Assembly (NCBI GenBank): GCA_963675945.1
Contig: OY780932.1
Coordinates: 2,914,001 to 2,978,000 of the forward strand
Direction: 5' to 3'
Length of the DNA: 64,000 bases
DNA from: G963556115 sp963675945
GTDB lineage: Bacteria; Planctomycetota; SZUA-567
In this document: piece after piece, positions 37,901 to 44,759 of the stretch
Numbering within the stretch: the stretch's first letter is position 1
How the letters are laid out: the number at the start of each line of letters is the position of its first letter
The notes under the pieces: model-generated
The model's input: only the letters and a program-made list of their open reading frames with translations
Database searches by the model: none
What the model was told of the DNA's origin: nothing
Position numbers and translations under genes: made by a program

Positions 37901-37947
37901 TAGCGCAGACTAGAATCGAGGCTTTATCCGGTGTACCTGGTATGTAG
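34912..37947 (+). CDS. Exported protein with Asp-box repeats, acidic linker and TPRs
   Basis: The 1011-residue protein has a signal peptide (cleavage after TATAA, about residue 24). The N-terminal half holds four Asp-box-like motifs, S/T-x-D-G-G-x-x-W, at about residues 66, 167, 265 and 371, each in an Ig-like or propeller-blade-like unit of about 100 residues with repeated DRTPP/DNTAP-type openings. Residues about 450-735 are a very acidic, low-complexity linker. The C-terminus (about 743-1011) has TPR repeats. No enzymatic motif is seen. The design suggests a periplasmic or surface scaffold. The gene stands alone, followed by a strong hairpin terminator. Confidence 0.75.
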   Translation: MRGRIIALLLALTFMLQLYTATAAEPRSYQPPANTPVIPWKRFSIEYAVRIMGNALTAKVEFYITTDGGVTWKKYGEDPDLVSPMIISVPSEGTYGFVTAVSTNIRPALPPRPGTRPDRFVIVDRTPPEAKWINPNAEEVLITESGIELAWVSSDKHLGLTPVSIEYSTDGGNFWLPLRDELPAKGSIVWNPPFLEGQTDISLRLIVTDLAGNKRIVKNKTSFSLDNTAPVVTIIGPASSGSFKFDIDYTATDDQSGVSNIELYYTVDGGTEWYYFGPDADLSSPISFSSPAAKEVGLYIVATDKNGNKTPAPARGAMPMAYVTLDIEPPQVSILPPFTTSGGVVSKDDVIDIRWNASDANIKEGTTIIQLSRDGGATWTDLAYDKPANGSWQWVPRESGNNLLLKISVSDVMGNVGTAISMPFAVDEKRPSMEFESITPVNGGEEVVLNSVQTYSEPADDLWAPPVPSTVELESETITDLPAGAPVQNIQNNFVAEEVEISTPQQSLSSTEIDIPAPATEDSVPTLEDNFANNQIPDEDFAPVTTETEADSLNLDSFDFESTDTVTEDTTVVQEQTDDLDLGDLDLDSIPDLASPPATETIQQESTEVVQNTSNTLEESLFTEEDLSDIPEPGSLQSSETTLEEEVAIPPIPDIGDASSDTFAEIADITIPESGQVAETVTLTQEEDLNIPDITPPTETVVEEDEFGFGPVDEVVEEVAQVGEKLDLPLDLDEALPTTPEVSAETLLLQARTAFEEDENYDLAESLAKQVIDLDPNNSQAYAIVASVLTEKGSYDSAFDYAHRAINLAPESAEYLQILGYAQYKKAVEINKMLGQSELTPSQQDSLTSQLMVALDQAQEAYAKMISSTNDIDVKEGYYRLAQVDYFKATRTQTDQVQMDETLKRAIANYQKAYSIGEPDYREVLQIGICYYRLNDFAQAEQWLEKAQELAPVDRTPKEAFFYLALISEKTNRPQEALAFWSQVANFYPDGSSYKKLAQTRIEALSGVPGM

Positions 37948-37983
37948 AAAATCATTACCTATGCGAAAAGAATAATGTATGAT

Positions 37984-38030
37984 GTTAGAGGAGATGCCTT
38001 CAAGCATCTCCTCTAACAATTTGATTCTTT
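37984..38030 (+). terminator. Terminator of Asp-box/TPR gene
   Basis: A 14-base perfect stem (37984-37997 with 38004-38017) with a six-base loop is followed by a T-containing tail. It lies between convergent genes and may serve both. Confidence 0.8.
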
Positions 38031-38063
38031 ACTAGCGACAGCGTATAACTGATATCAATTACT

Positions 38064-38828
38064 TTAGGAATCAAGTTCCTTATCTATGACCTTGTGATAA
38101 TATTCTAGGCGCTCACTGGTGTCAGAAAAATTACCATTGAAATCACGGGTCTCATCAAGGTAAACCAAGGGAACCTCAATCTCTCGTATTGAGAGCTTAT
38201 GCTTGGCGGCAAGAATTGTCATCTGCATGAACATGCCGTAACCTACTTCGGTAAGCGGAAGTTTGGCAAGTGATTCAAGACGGTAAGCTCGAAAGCCGCA
38301 GAAGGCATCGGTAAGATTGAAGCCCGTAACGTCATTGAGCCTCTGTGTAATCTCAATATTTATTTCGCGCCTTGGAGCATATGAGGCTTCAAGTTCAGGA
38401 GTATCAACAAGATAACGTGAACCCCAGATGAAATTGCAATTCTTGCAACAACCACATTTCTCGATAGCGTGCAAAAAAGCCGATATCATCTCAGGAGAAT
38501 GTTGCCCGTCAGCATCCATGGTAATAATATTCTGGTAATTATTGGTGTAGGCCCATTGGAATCCCTGTAGGAGAACCCCACCTGCCCCGGCATTGCTGTG
38601 GTTAGATATTACCGAAATATCATCAATGCAATTTAGTGCTTCCAAGCTGTTATCTGTTGAACAGTCGTCTACGGCAAGAATATCTCCTTGCCAGCAATCT
38701 TTGATCGAGATTATCACCTCTTCAAGGTGTGGCATCTCATTATATACCGGTACAATAATCAGTACATCACGAAAATTACTGACGCAACGTTTAGTCTCGG
38801 TATAATCTGGGAGAAAATCATAGTGCAT
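38064..38828 (-). CDS. Family 2 glycosyltransferase (polyprenyl-phosphate type)
   Basis: The 254-residue protein is a GT-A fold glycosyltransferase: VLIIVPVYNE near the N-terminus, VDDCSTDNS for nucleotide binding and MDADGQH (the DxD-like metal site). It resembles dolichol-phosphate-mannose synthase-like enzymes but has no membrane segment. An unusual CGCCKNC cluster (about residues 118-124) lies after the metal site. Its ATG overlaps the bshC stop in a TAATG junction, so the two are translationally coupled. The acceptor and sugar are unknown. Confidence 0.85.
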   Translation of the reverse strand: MHYDFLPDYTETKRCVSNFRDVLIIVPVYNEMPHLEEVIISIKDCWQGDILAVDDCSTDNSLEALNCIDDISVISNHSNAGAGGVLLQGFQWAYTNNYQNIITMDADGQHSPEMISAFLHAIEKCGCCKNCNFIWGSRYLVDTPELEASYAPRREINIEITQRLNDVTGFNLTDAFCGFRAYRLESLAKLPLTEVGYGMFMQMTILAAKHKLSIREIEVPLVYLDETRDFNGNFSDTSERLEYYHKVIDKELDS

Positions 38829-40441
38829 TATTCAATAATCCAAAGTTTATGGTCATTCGTTAGGACATCAATATCTACTATCATATCAAAAAAATCAGTT
38901 CCAATCAAGTTATAAAAGTACAGGCTGCTGATAGAAAGCTCCTGGTATTTATTGGCTGGAAGTAAATACTTCTGGAGTTTATAAAATTTTTCCTTGGCAC
39001 TCCCTCCGACATTAGAGGTTTTATTTGCCAGGCGTGCCTGGATTTTCTCAACTCGGTTTTTGAAGCGCTCGAATTCATTCTCGAGATCCTTGAGTTGATT
39101 AGAGCCAGCGCCGTGAAGCTCTTGCAAAAGATTCTCACTGGTTTCAGTAAAATTTGTAAAATAATTTAGAAAAGCAGTGTTTATAGTGTTATTAGCTCTG
39201 AGTAAAGTGCTTTCTATATGACTCCAGTCAAATTCAGGAGTCAGAATTTGTTCGCAAGGCCAGGAGAAACTAGCCAAGAGGCGTTTAATGCTCGGGGTGA
39301 TAATACTGCCGACCGCACGGGGAACGAGTAATGGCATTGTGACCTTTGCGGCCTCGAAGTTATTGCGTAGCTGTAGATGGTATGCCAGTTCACCCCCACC
39401 GGCTAAATAAACTGGCGCAGGAAGAATACTCCCCTGTACAATAGGTCTTAAACCTGCTGTGGTAGAGAACAGCTCGGGGTTGTGCTGGAGCCGGGTTAGA
39501 ATTTCGGACTTATCCCAGCACTTTTTTAATTCAGGAACACAAAATTTCGCTTCATTGTACACAATACGATAGCGTTGACCATGGTCAAGATAAAAGAGAA
39601 AGGTCTTGCGCAGGTCTGGCGGAGGCAGTTGAAGGGGAAAACCTTCCTGATGCATGAAGGTGCAATCATTCCCCATATTGGCAACTAAATCCGGATGTTC
39701 TTGCAGCGCCCAAGATAGTACCGGCGCCGACAGTTCGCGCAGATAGTTAGGTTCAATAGTAATAATGCCGTAACGGGCAAACCATGTATTGATCAGGCGT
39801 GAGAAGAGTCTGCCTAGGTTGCCAGTATTGGCTTGTTTTACCTCTTCCTTTATGCTAGCAGTAAATTCTGTGGTAGGGAGTAGGCTGAAGATATCTTCCA
39901 GACTCTGAACTGAGAGCGGTTCGCGACATGCTGCCATAGTCTGATCGAATTCACCCGGTATTTTTACTGTAATTAGATCGTTGGCCTGATTATAAACCGA
40001 AAAGCTATTATATTCGGCAAGGTTATGATCTTCTGAGGCTATCCAGAAGAGTGGAACAAAGTTAAAGTCTGTTGTGGCCTGATTGAGTGAATTGGTAAGG
40101 GCGATTAGGCTGGCAAGTTTGAGCATAACAAATAGCGGACCGCCAAGAAGACTGGGTTGATGACCCGAAACTACGGCAAAAGTGTTCGGGGCTTGCAGCT
40201 TGGCTATGTTTTGTTGTGTAGCCATGCTTGCGCCAATATTCTGGGCATAAGCATCAAGTGTTGTACAGAGTTTCGCCCGGTTGCCTTCCCAGTTGAATCT
40301 TTTAACAAAATCAAGAATAGATGCAACATTGAAAGGAGAGTATGGAGAAAAGTCCTTGTAGCGAAGGCTATCATCCAAGCGGTAGGCATTGGTATATTTA
40401 TTATATAGCTGGAGTTTGTCATTTATTTTCAGGAGTTTCAT
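38828..40441 (-). CDS. bshC: Putative bacillithiol synthase (cysteine-adding enzyme)
   Basis: The 537-residue length and the N-terminal block VVSGHQPSLLGGPLFVMLK ... FWIASEDHNLAE match BshC, which joins cysteine to glucosaminyl-malate to form bacillithiol. A coiled-coil (about residues 440-490) also fits the family. BshA and BshB are not in the window. The downstream gene is a GT2 enzyme, not a GT4 BshA. If the pathway is complete elsewhere, this diderm uses bacillithiol or a derivative as its redox thiol. Confidence 0.85.
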   Translation of the reverse strand: MKLLKINDKLQLYNKYTNAYRLDDSLRYKDFSPYSPFNVASILDFVKRFNWEGNRAKLCTTLDAYAQNIGASMATQQNIAKLQAPNTFAVVSGHQPSLLGGPLFVMLKLASLIALTNSLNQATTDFNFVPLFWIASEDHNLAEYNSFSVYNQANDLITVKIPGEFDQTMAACREPLSVQSLEDIFSLLPTTEFTASIKEEVKQANTGNLGRLFSRLINTWFARYGIITIEPNYLRELSAPVLSWALQEHPDLVANMGNDCTFMHQEGFPLQLPPPDLRKTFLFYLDHGQRYRIVYNEAKFCVPELKKCWDKSEILTRLQHNPELFSTTAGLRPIVQGSILPAPVYLAGGGELAYHLQLRNNFEAAKVTMPLLVPRAVGSIITPSIKRLLASFSWPCEQILTPEFDWSHIESTLLRANNTINTAFLNYFTNFTETSENLLQELHGAGSNQLKDLENEFERFKNRVEKIQARLANKTSNVGGSAKEKFYKLQKYLLPANKYQELSISSLYFYNLIGTDFFDMIVDIDVLTNDHKLWIIE

Positions 40442-40457
40442 TATTAACCCTTATCTG

Positions 40458-41444
40458 TTATTCATCCTTGTTTAAACCATGTACAATACTATTTACCAGC
40501 GTATTGAAATGGACGGAGCCAATAAAATGCCCATTGCGACTGGTAATAATCGCGATACGCGCACCCGCTTCCCGGAGCCTAGATATTGCTTGCAAGACCG
40601 GGGTCGTGCGCTCGAGCAGCAGTGCATTCTCAGCAATTTCCATGACCGGTTGTTCTAACATATCTTCATTATTCATAATAGCATTGATGGTGATGATTTT
40701 ACCGGTAAAACGACTGAATTTATTCTGGAGTAGCGCTCTGGCATACCCATTCTTGCGTATTTCTGCCCCGGCTTGTCTGGCACTGAGATTCTCATCGACA
40801 GTAAAGGTTTCAAGCGGATTGAGCATAAGATCCGCAACGATTGAGTCTTCGTGCTCCATAACCCGACTAGCCATCTGGTATTGATCCAAGCTGAGCTTAC
40901 CTTCTGCAGTCTTGGCTTCAAGATTTTCATATAGTCTGACTCGGCCGCGAAGCTCGTTGGCACGATTATTTTTCTTGTCGAGAAAATACTGTAGCAGGTT
41001 GCCAAATCCGCTGAGGATAAATGCTATAGGATAAAATATATACTCAAAGAAGATAATCAATTTTGCCGAGAGCAGCATCGAACTATTGGGGCGTTCAAAG
41101 GCGATGCGTTTGGGCAAAGATTCCGCAAAGATAAAACAGAACGGGGTTAGTATCAGAGTGGTTATCAACTCTGAATTGTGAATATCGTTCAGTTCAAGGT
41201 AATTGGTCAATACGTTGGTGGCAATGAAAATTGATAAATTTGTGCCGATAAGCATGGTTGTAATAAGCCTGGGCATATTTTTGAGCATCTTCAAGATCCG
41301 TTGGGCATTTTTATTGCCTTCATTGGCGCTGGCCTGAAGATTGATCGTATTGACGCTGTAGGCAGCAGTCTCAATACCACTGAAAAAGATAGCAAACGTT
41401 ATTGCTGTCAGTACTCCTAAAACTGTCAATATTGCAATAATCAT
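40458..41444 (-). CDS. CNNM/CorC-like membrane protein, short form
   Basis: The 328-residue protein has an N-terminal DUF21 (CNNM) transmembrane domain with the FSGIETAAYS motif and a CBS-domain pair at the C-terminus. The CorC/HlyC C-terminal domain found in its neighbour is missing. The family is linked to magnesium or other divalent-cation efflux. Its ATG overlaps the stop of the upstream paralogue by four bases (ATGA), with GGAG just before it, so both proteins are probably made together and may form a heterodimer. Confidence 0.85.
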   Translation of the reverse strand: MIIAILTVLGVLTAITFAIFFSGIETAAYSVNTINLQASANEGNKNAQRILKMLKNMPRLITTMLIGTNLSIFIATNVLTNYLELNDIHNSELITTLILTPFCFIFAESLPKRIAFERPNSSMLLSAKLIIFFEYIFYPIAFILSGFGNLLQYFLDKKNNRANELRGRVRLYENLEAKTAEGKLSLDQYQMASRVMEHEDSIVADLMLNPLETFTVDENLSARQAGAEIRKNGYARALLQNKFSRFTGKIITINAIMNNEDMLEQPVMEIAENALLLERTTPVLQAISRLREAGARIAIITSRNGHFIGSVHFNTLVNSIVHGLNKDE

Positions 41445-42727
41445 GAGATATCTCCACTTTCAGGGTCACCGCTGTAGCTCAGTTCTTTCGCCGCAACCTT
41501 CTGAATACGTTTATTCTTCGTCTCGGTTACCAGGAATTCAACACCATTGATGATTACAGTGTCTCCTACCAGAGCACTACGCCCTAAATGGTCTGTTATC
41601 AGACCGCCGATAGTATTACTGCGAAGTGAATCTATCCTGATATTATAGATGTCTTCCCAATCGCGTAATGATACCCTGCCATCCAAGATATAAGTATGGT
41701 CATCAATTTTTCGTACCAGTTCCTCCGGTGAGGTCTCTTCGTCACCAAAATCACCGAACAACTCTGCCAGTACATCACTGAGCACCAATATACCGGCGGT
41801 GGCTCCTCGTTCATCCAGAACAAAGGCGATCCTATCCTGTAGATTGACAAACTTGTCAAGAATAGAATCACATCTGTCATAGACCGAAATAAATATAAAA
41901 TCCCGATAATAGTCTTGAAGGCTGCTGCTCTGTGTATCTGCAAAGAAAAGATCGCGAGCATCGACCCAAGCAATATACTCATCATCAACCTGCGAACGTA
42001 CAGGTATCTTATTATGCCCGTACTCTTGGGCTAAGCGTATTACTTCTTGCAGACTGGCATTTTCCGATACAGACTTAACATCTACACGCGGTGTAAGAAT
42101 ATAGCCTGCTTTGATCTCGGGCAGTTCGATAACCGATTCTAAAATGTCAGCTTCATGAGCGGTGATGGTGCCGCGGTTTTTTTCAAGCTCCAATAAGGCG
42201 CTAATCTCTTTAGTATACCCGGAAACACGTTTCTTAAGATTGATGATACGCTCGAAGAAATGAAGAATAATTCGGATGATGTAGCGTACTGGGCTTATGC
42301 CGCGGTGAATATAGTAGATTGGTATGACCATTATTCTGGCAAAGAGAATTTTTAGCACAGAAGCAATTGATTTGGGCGCAATCTCTCCTCCGATAAGTAC
42401 GCCACAGAAAGAGATAATTCCGAATAAAACCCCACCTACCGCTCCGAAATAGGTGTTGACGCTATCGACAAAGAGAGTCGCCACCGAGAAATAGAGGATG
42501 TTGACAATCATATTTCCCAGCAAAATCGTGAGCAGGAAATCAGGAAGTTCCTTGTAAAGCTCAAGAATTAATGAATCTACCCAACTCCCGCTCTTGCGCA
42601 GACGGTTGAGATCATGGGTCTTCAATGAGAATAAGGCGGTCTCACACCCTGAGAAGGTTGCAGACATTATCAAGAGAAATAGGAGTAAGATTATTTGGTC
42701 AAAATGTTGCAGTACGAATTTATCCAA
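41441..42727 (-). CDS. CNNM/CorC-like (HlyC) membrane protein, full length
   Basis: The 428-residue protein has the DUF21 domain with FSGCETALFSL, a CBS pair (about 200-320, LTPRVDVKSV) and a CorC/HlyC domain (about 340-425, YILDGRVSLRDWED). The start is TTG 42727, the only codon placing a few residues before the first membrane helix; the ribosome site is weak. Divalent-cation transport or export regulation is the accepted family role. Confidence 0.87.
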   Translation of the reverse strand: MDKFVLQHFDQIILLLFLLIMSATFSGCETALFSLKTHDLNRLRKSGSWVDSLILELYKELPDFLLTILLGNMIVNILYFSVATLFVDSVNTYFGAVGGVLFGIISFCGVLIGGEIAPKSIASVLKILFARIMVIPIYYIHRGISPVRYIIRIILHFFERIINLKKRVSGYTKEISALLELEKNRGTITAHEADILESVIELPEIKAGYILTPRVDVKSVSENASLQEVIRLAQEYGHNKIPVRSQVDDEYIAWVDARDLFFADTQSSSLQDYYRDFIFISVYDRCDSILDKFVNLQDRIAFVLDERGATAGILVLSDVLAELFGDFGDEETSPEELVRKIDDHTYILDGRVSLRDWEDIYNIRIDSLRSNTIGGLITDHLGRSALVGDTVIINGVEFLVTETKNKRIQKVAAKELSYSGDPESGDIS

Positions 42728-42815
42728 GGTATAATCTCATTGCATAGTTTTATAATATCAACATTATACTGATAACATAAGATATGTCTAATGATTATTG
42801 CTCTGGAGCAATATT

Positions 42816-42850
42816 AAAAAAACGGCTGGGAATATCCCAGCCGTTTTTTT
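42816..42850 (-). terminator. Bidirectional terminator after small basic protein gene
   Basis: A 15-base perfect stem (42816-42830 with 42836-42850), A-rich on one side and T-rich on the other, overlaps the stop codon of the 41-residue gene. Confidence 0.9.
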
Positions 42851-42974
42851 ACTTTGCCGCAGCCTTTACCCAACGCTTGCGTCCACGGATCTTAATTTTC
42901 TTATATCCGCCCTCTTTTTTGGCACGATCTGACGCTAATTTTTTACGTTTGGTTAATTTGGCTTTAAATTCCAT
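42849..42974 (-). CDS. 41-residue highly basic small protein
   Basis: The gene runs from ATG 42974 to TAA 42849. The minus strand reads AAGGAGAGG about ten bases before the ATG, an excellent ribosome site, and a perfect terminator overlaps the stop, so this is a real expressed unit. The product has 17 Lys/Arg among 41 residues (for example KLTKRKKLA and IRGRKRW) and few acidic residues. It looks like a ribosome-associated or nucleic-acid-binding peptide, but I recognise no family. It sits 33 bases downstream of the glycyl-tRNA synthetase gene on the same strand and may be co-transcribed with it. Confidence 0.75.
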   Translation of the reverse strand: MEFKAKLTKRKKLASDRAKKEGGYKKIKIRGRKRWVKAAAK

Positions 42975-43006
42975 TCTAAATCCTCTCCTTATTGTTTTAA
43001 AAAAAA

Positions 43007-44512
43007 TTATTTAACAGCTTGTTTAATATAATCAACAACTTCTGAAATCTGCATACGCTTCTGCTCCATACTGTCGCGCTCACGTATCGTTATCGTATTA
43101 TCTTCCAGGGTTACTCCATCGACGGTAATACACCAAGGGGTACCAATTTCATCCATACGGCGGTATCTTCTGCCGATTGCGCCACTTTGATCATAGATAG
43201 TATTGATCCCTTCATTCTGGAGGGCATCGACAATTTCCCGGGATTTTTCCGGCATTCCATCCTTTTTAACCAGCGGGAACACCCCAACTTTCACCGGAGC
43301 GATTCGTGGATGGAAACGTAATACCACGCGAATATCTTCCTTCCCATTTTTATCCGTAAGTACTTCTTCAGCATAAGCATCACAGAGGAACGCGAGGGTC
43401 GCACGATCCGCACCGGCGGCCGGCTCGATAACATAAGGAATATACCGGTTTTTGGTCTCGGTTTCAAAGTAAGTAAGATCTTTTCCTGTTGCTTGTGCAT
43501 GTTTTGAAAGGTCGTAGTCTGTGCGGTTGGCAATACCTTCAAGTTCTCCCCATTCCCCCTCTCCTGATTCGTTTTCAAAGGGGAAGAAGTATTCAACGTC
43601 GGCACATGCTTTAGCGTAATGGGCAAGTTCTGATTCTTCATGGTCGCGGAGCATGAGGTTTTCGCGCTTGATACCAAGGTTGATATACCATTCAAGGCGT
43701 GCATTTCGCCAGTACTCATACCATTCGTCGTCTTTTCCCGGTTCGACAAAGAATTCAAGCTCCATCTGTTCAAACTCACAGGTTCTGAAGGTGAGATTCG
43801 AGGTGGTAATCTCATTTCTGTAACTTTTGCCCTGTTGTGCAATACCAAAAGGAGGCTTCATGCGTGAAGAATCAAGGACGTTCTTGAAATTAACAAACAT
43901 ACCCTGTGCCGTCTCTGGCCTGAGGTATACGGCGCTTGCACCAATAATCTCAGCCACACGGGCTTTACGCTCATCCTTACTCATGGCGGCGATATCATCA
44001 ATATTGTTGATAATCTCCTGCATCGGATCGACTGGACCCAAGCTGGTTCTGAACATGAGGTTGAATTGACGCTCATCTGAGAGATCGCCACAGCCACATA
44101 CCGGACAGACATAGCCTTGGCTGCCCACTACCCCTTGCATCTTTTTACCCTTGGCTTTTCCACCAATAGTATATTCAGTCTCGGTTCCGGGTGCAACTTG
44201 AGGCGCGTGATCGGCTCTGAAGCGTTCTTTACAGTTCTTGCAGTCGACCAGTGGATCGCTGAAACCAGCTAGGTGCCCCGAGGTTTTCCAGACTTCGGGA
44301 TGCATGATTATCGAACAATCAAGTCCAACCACATCATCACGTTTATGTACGACATCCTGCCACCAGGCAGCTTTGACATTTCTCTTCAATTCCACTCCTA
44401 ATGGACCATAATCATAACATGCCTTTAGGCCACCATAAATCTCGGACGATTGAAAAATGAAACCACGGCGCTTGGCTAGAGATACTATCTTTTTCATTGT
44501 GTCGTTTGCCAT
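43007..44512 (-). CDS. glyS: Glycyl-tRNA synthetase, single-chain class II
   Basis: The 501-residue enzyme charges tRNA-Gly. It is the homodimeric bacterial/eukaryal-like form, starting KIVSLAKRRGFIFQSSEIYGG (in part) with the YDYGPLG motif. A zinc-binding insertion CKNC ... CPVCGCG (about residues 77-145), class II motif 2 (YRNEITTSNLTFR) and the C-terminal anticodon-binding domain are visible. AAGGGA precedes the ATG. No T-box leader is present in the upstream 140 bases. Confidence 0.95.
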   Translation of the reverse strand: MANDTMKKIVSLAKRRGFIFQSSEIYGGLKACYDYGPLGVELKRNVKAAWWQDVVHKRDDVVGLDCSIIMHPEVWKTSGHLAGFSDPLVDCKNCKERFRADHAPQVAPGTETEYTIGGKAKGKKMQGVVGSQGYVCPVCGCGDLSDERQFNLMFRTSLGPVDPMQEIINNIDDIAAMSKDERKARVAEIIGASAVYLRPETAQGMFVNFKNVLDSSRMKPPFGIAQQGKSYRNEITTSNLTFRTCEFEQMELEFFVEPGKDDEWYEYWRNARLEWYINLGIKRENLMLRDHEESELAHYAKACADVEYFFPFENESGEGEWGELEGIANRTDYDLSKHAQATGKDLTYFETETKNRYIPYVIEPAAGADRATLAFLCDAYAEEVLTDKNGKEDIRVVLRFHPRIAPVKVGVFPLVKKDGMPEKSREIVDALQNEGINTIYDQSGAIGRRYRRMDEIGTPWCITVDGVTLEDNTITIRERDSMEQKRMQISEVVDYIKQAVK

Positions 44513-44759
44513 TGAAAATCCCTTAATATGAGTTAAAGCTTATAACTTTATTTCTTGCTAAGTTGAGAAAAATTTCCCTTTAAAATTAATATTAATATTT
44601 AATTTGATCTATAATACGCGTATTTCCTTAATTTTCAAGACTATATATCAAATTAATTGCTTGAATTTTAATCAAAAATATTAGTATTGTACTTGTGAAA
44701 TCTCGGCAATAAGTTATATTAAACCTTACTCATATAAATTGAAACAAGCAAGGAGTGAC

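Noticed and set aside
42784..43014. Plus-strand 76-codon frame
   Set aside because: It lies opposite the 41-residue basic gene and runs through the terminator hairpin; no ribosome site.
44513..44759. T-box before glyS or SAM/cobalamin riboswitch before metH
   Set aside because: None of the conserved cores is visible in this AT-rich gap.
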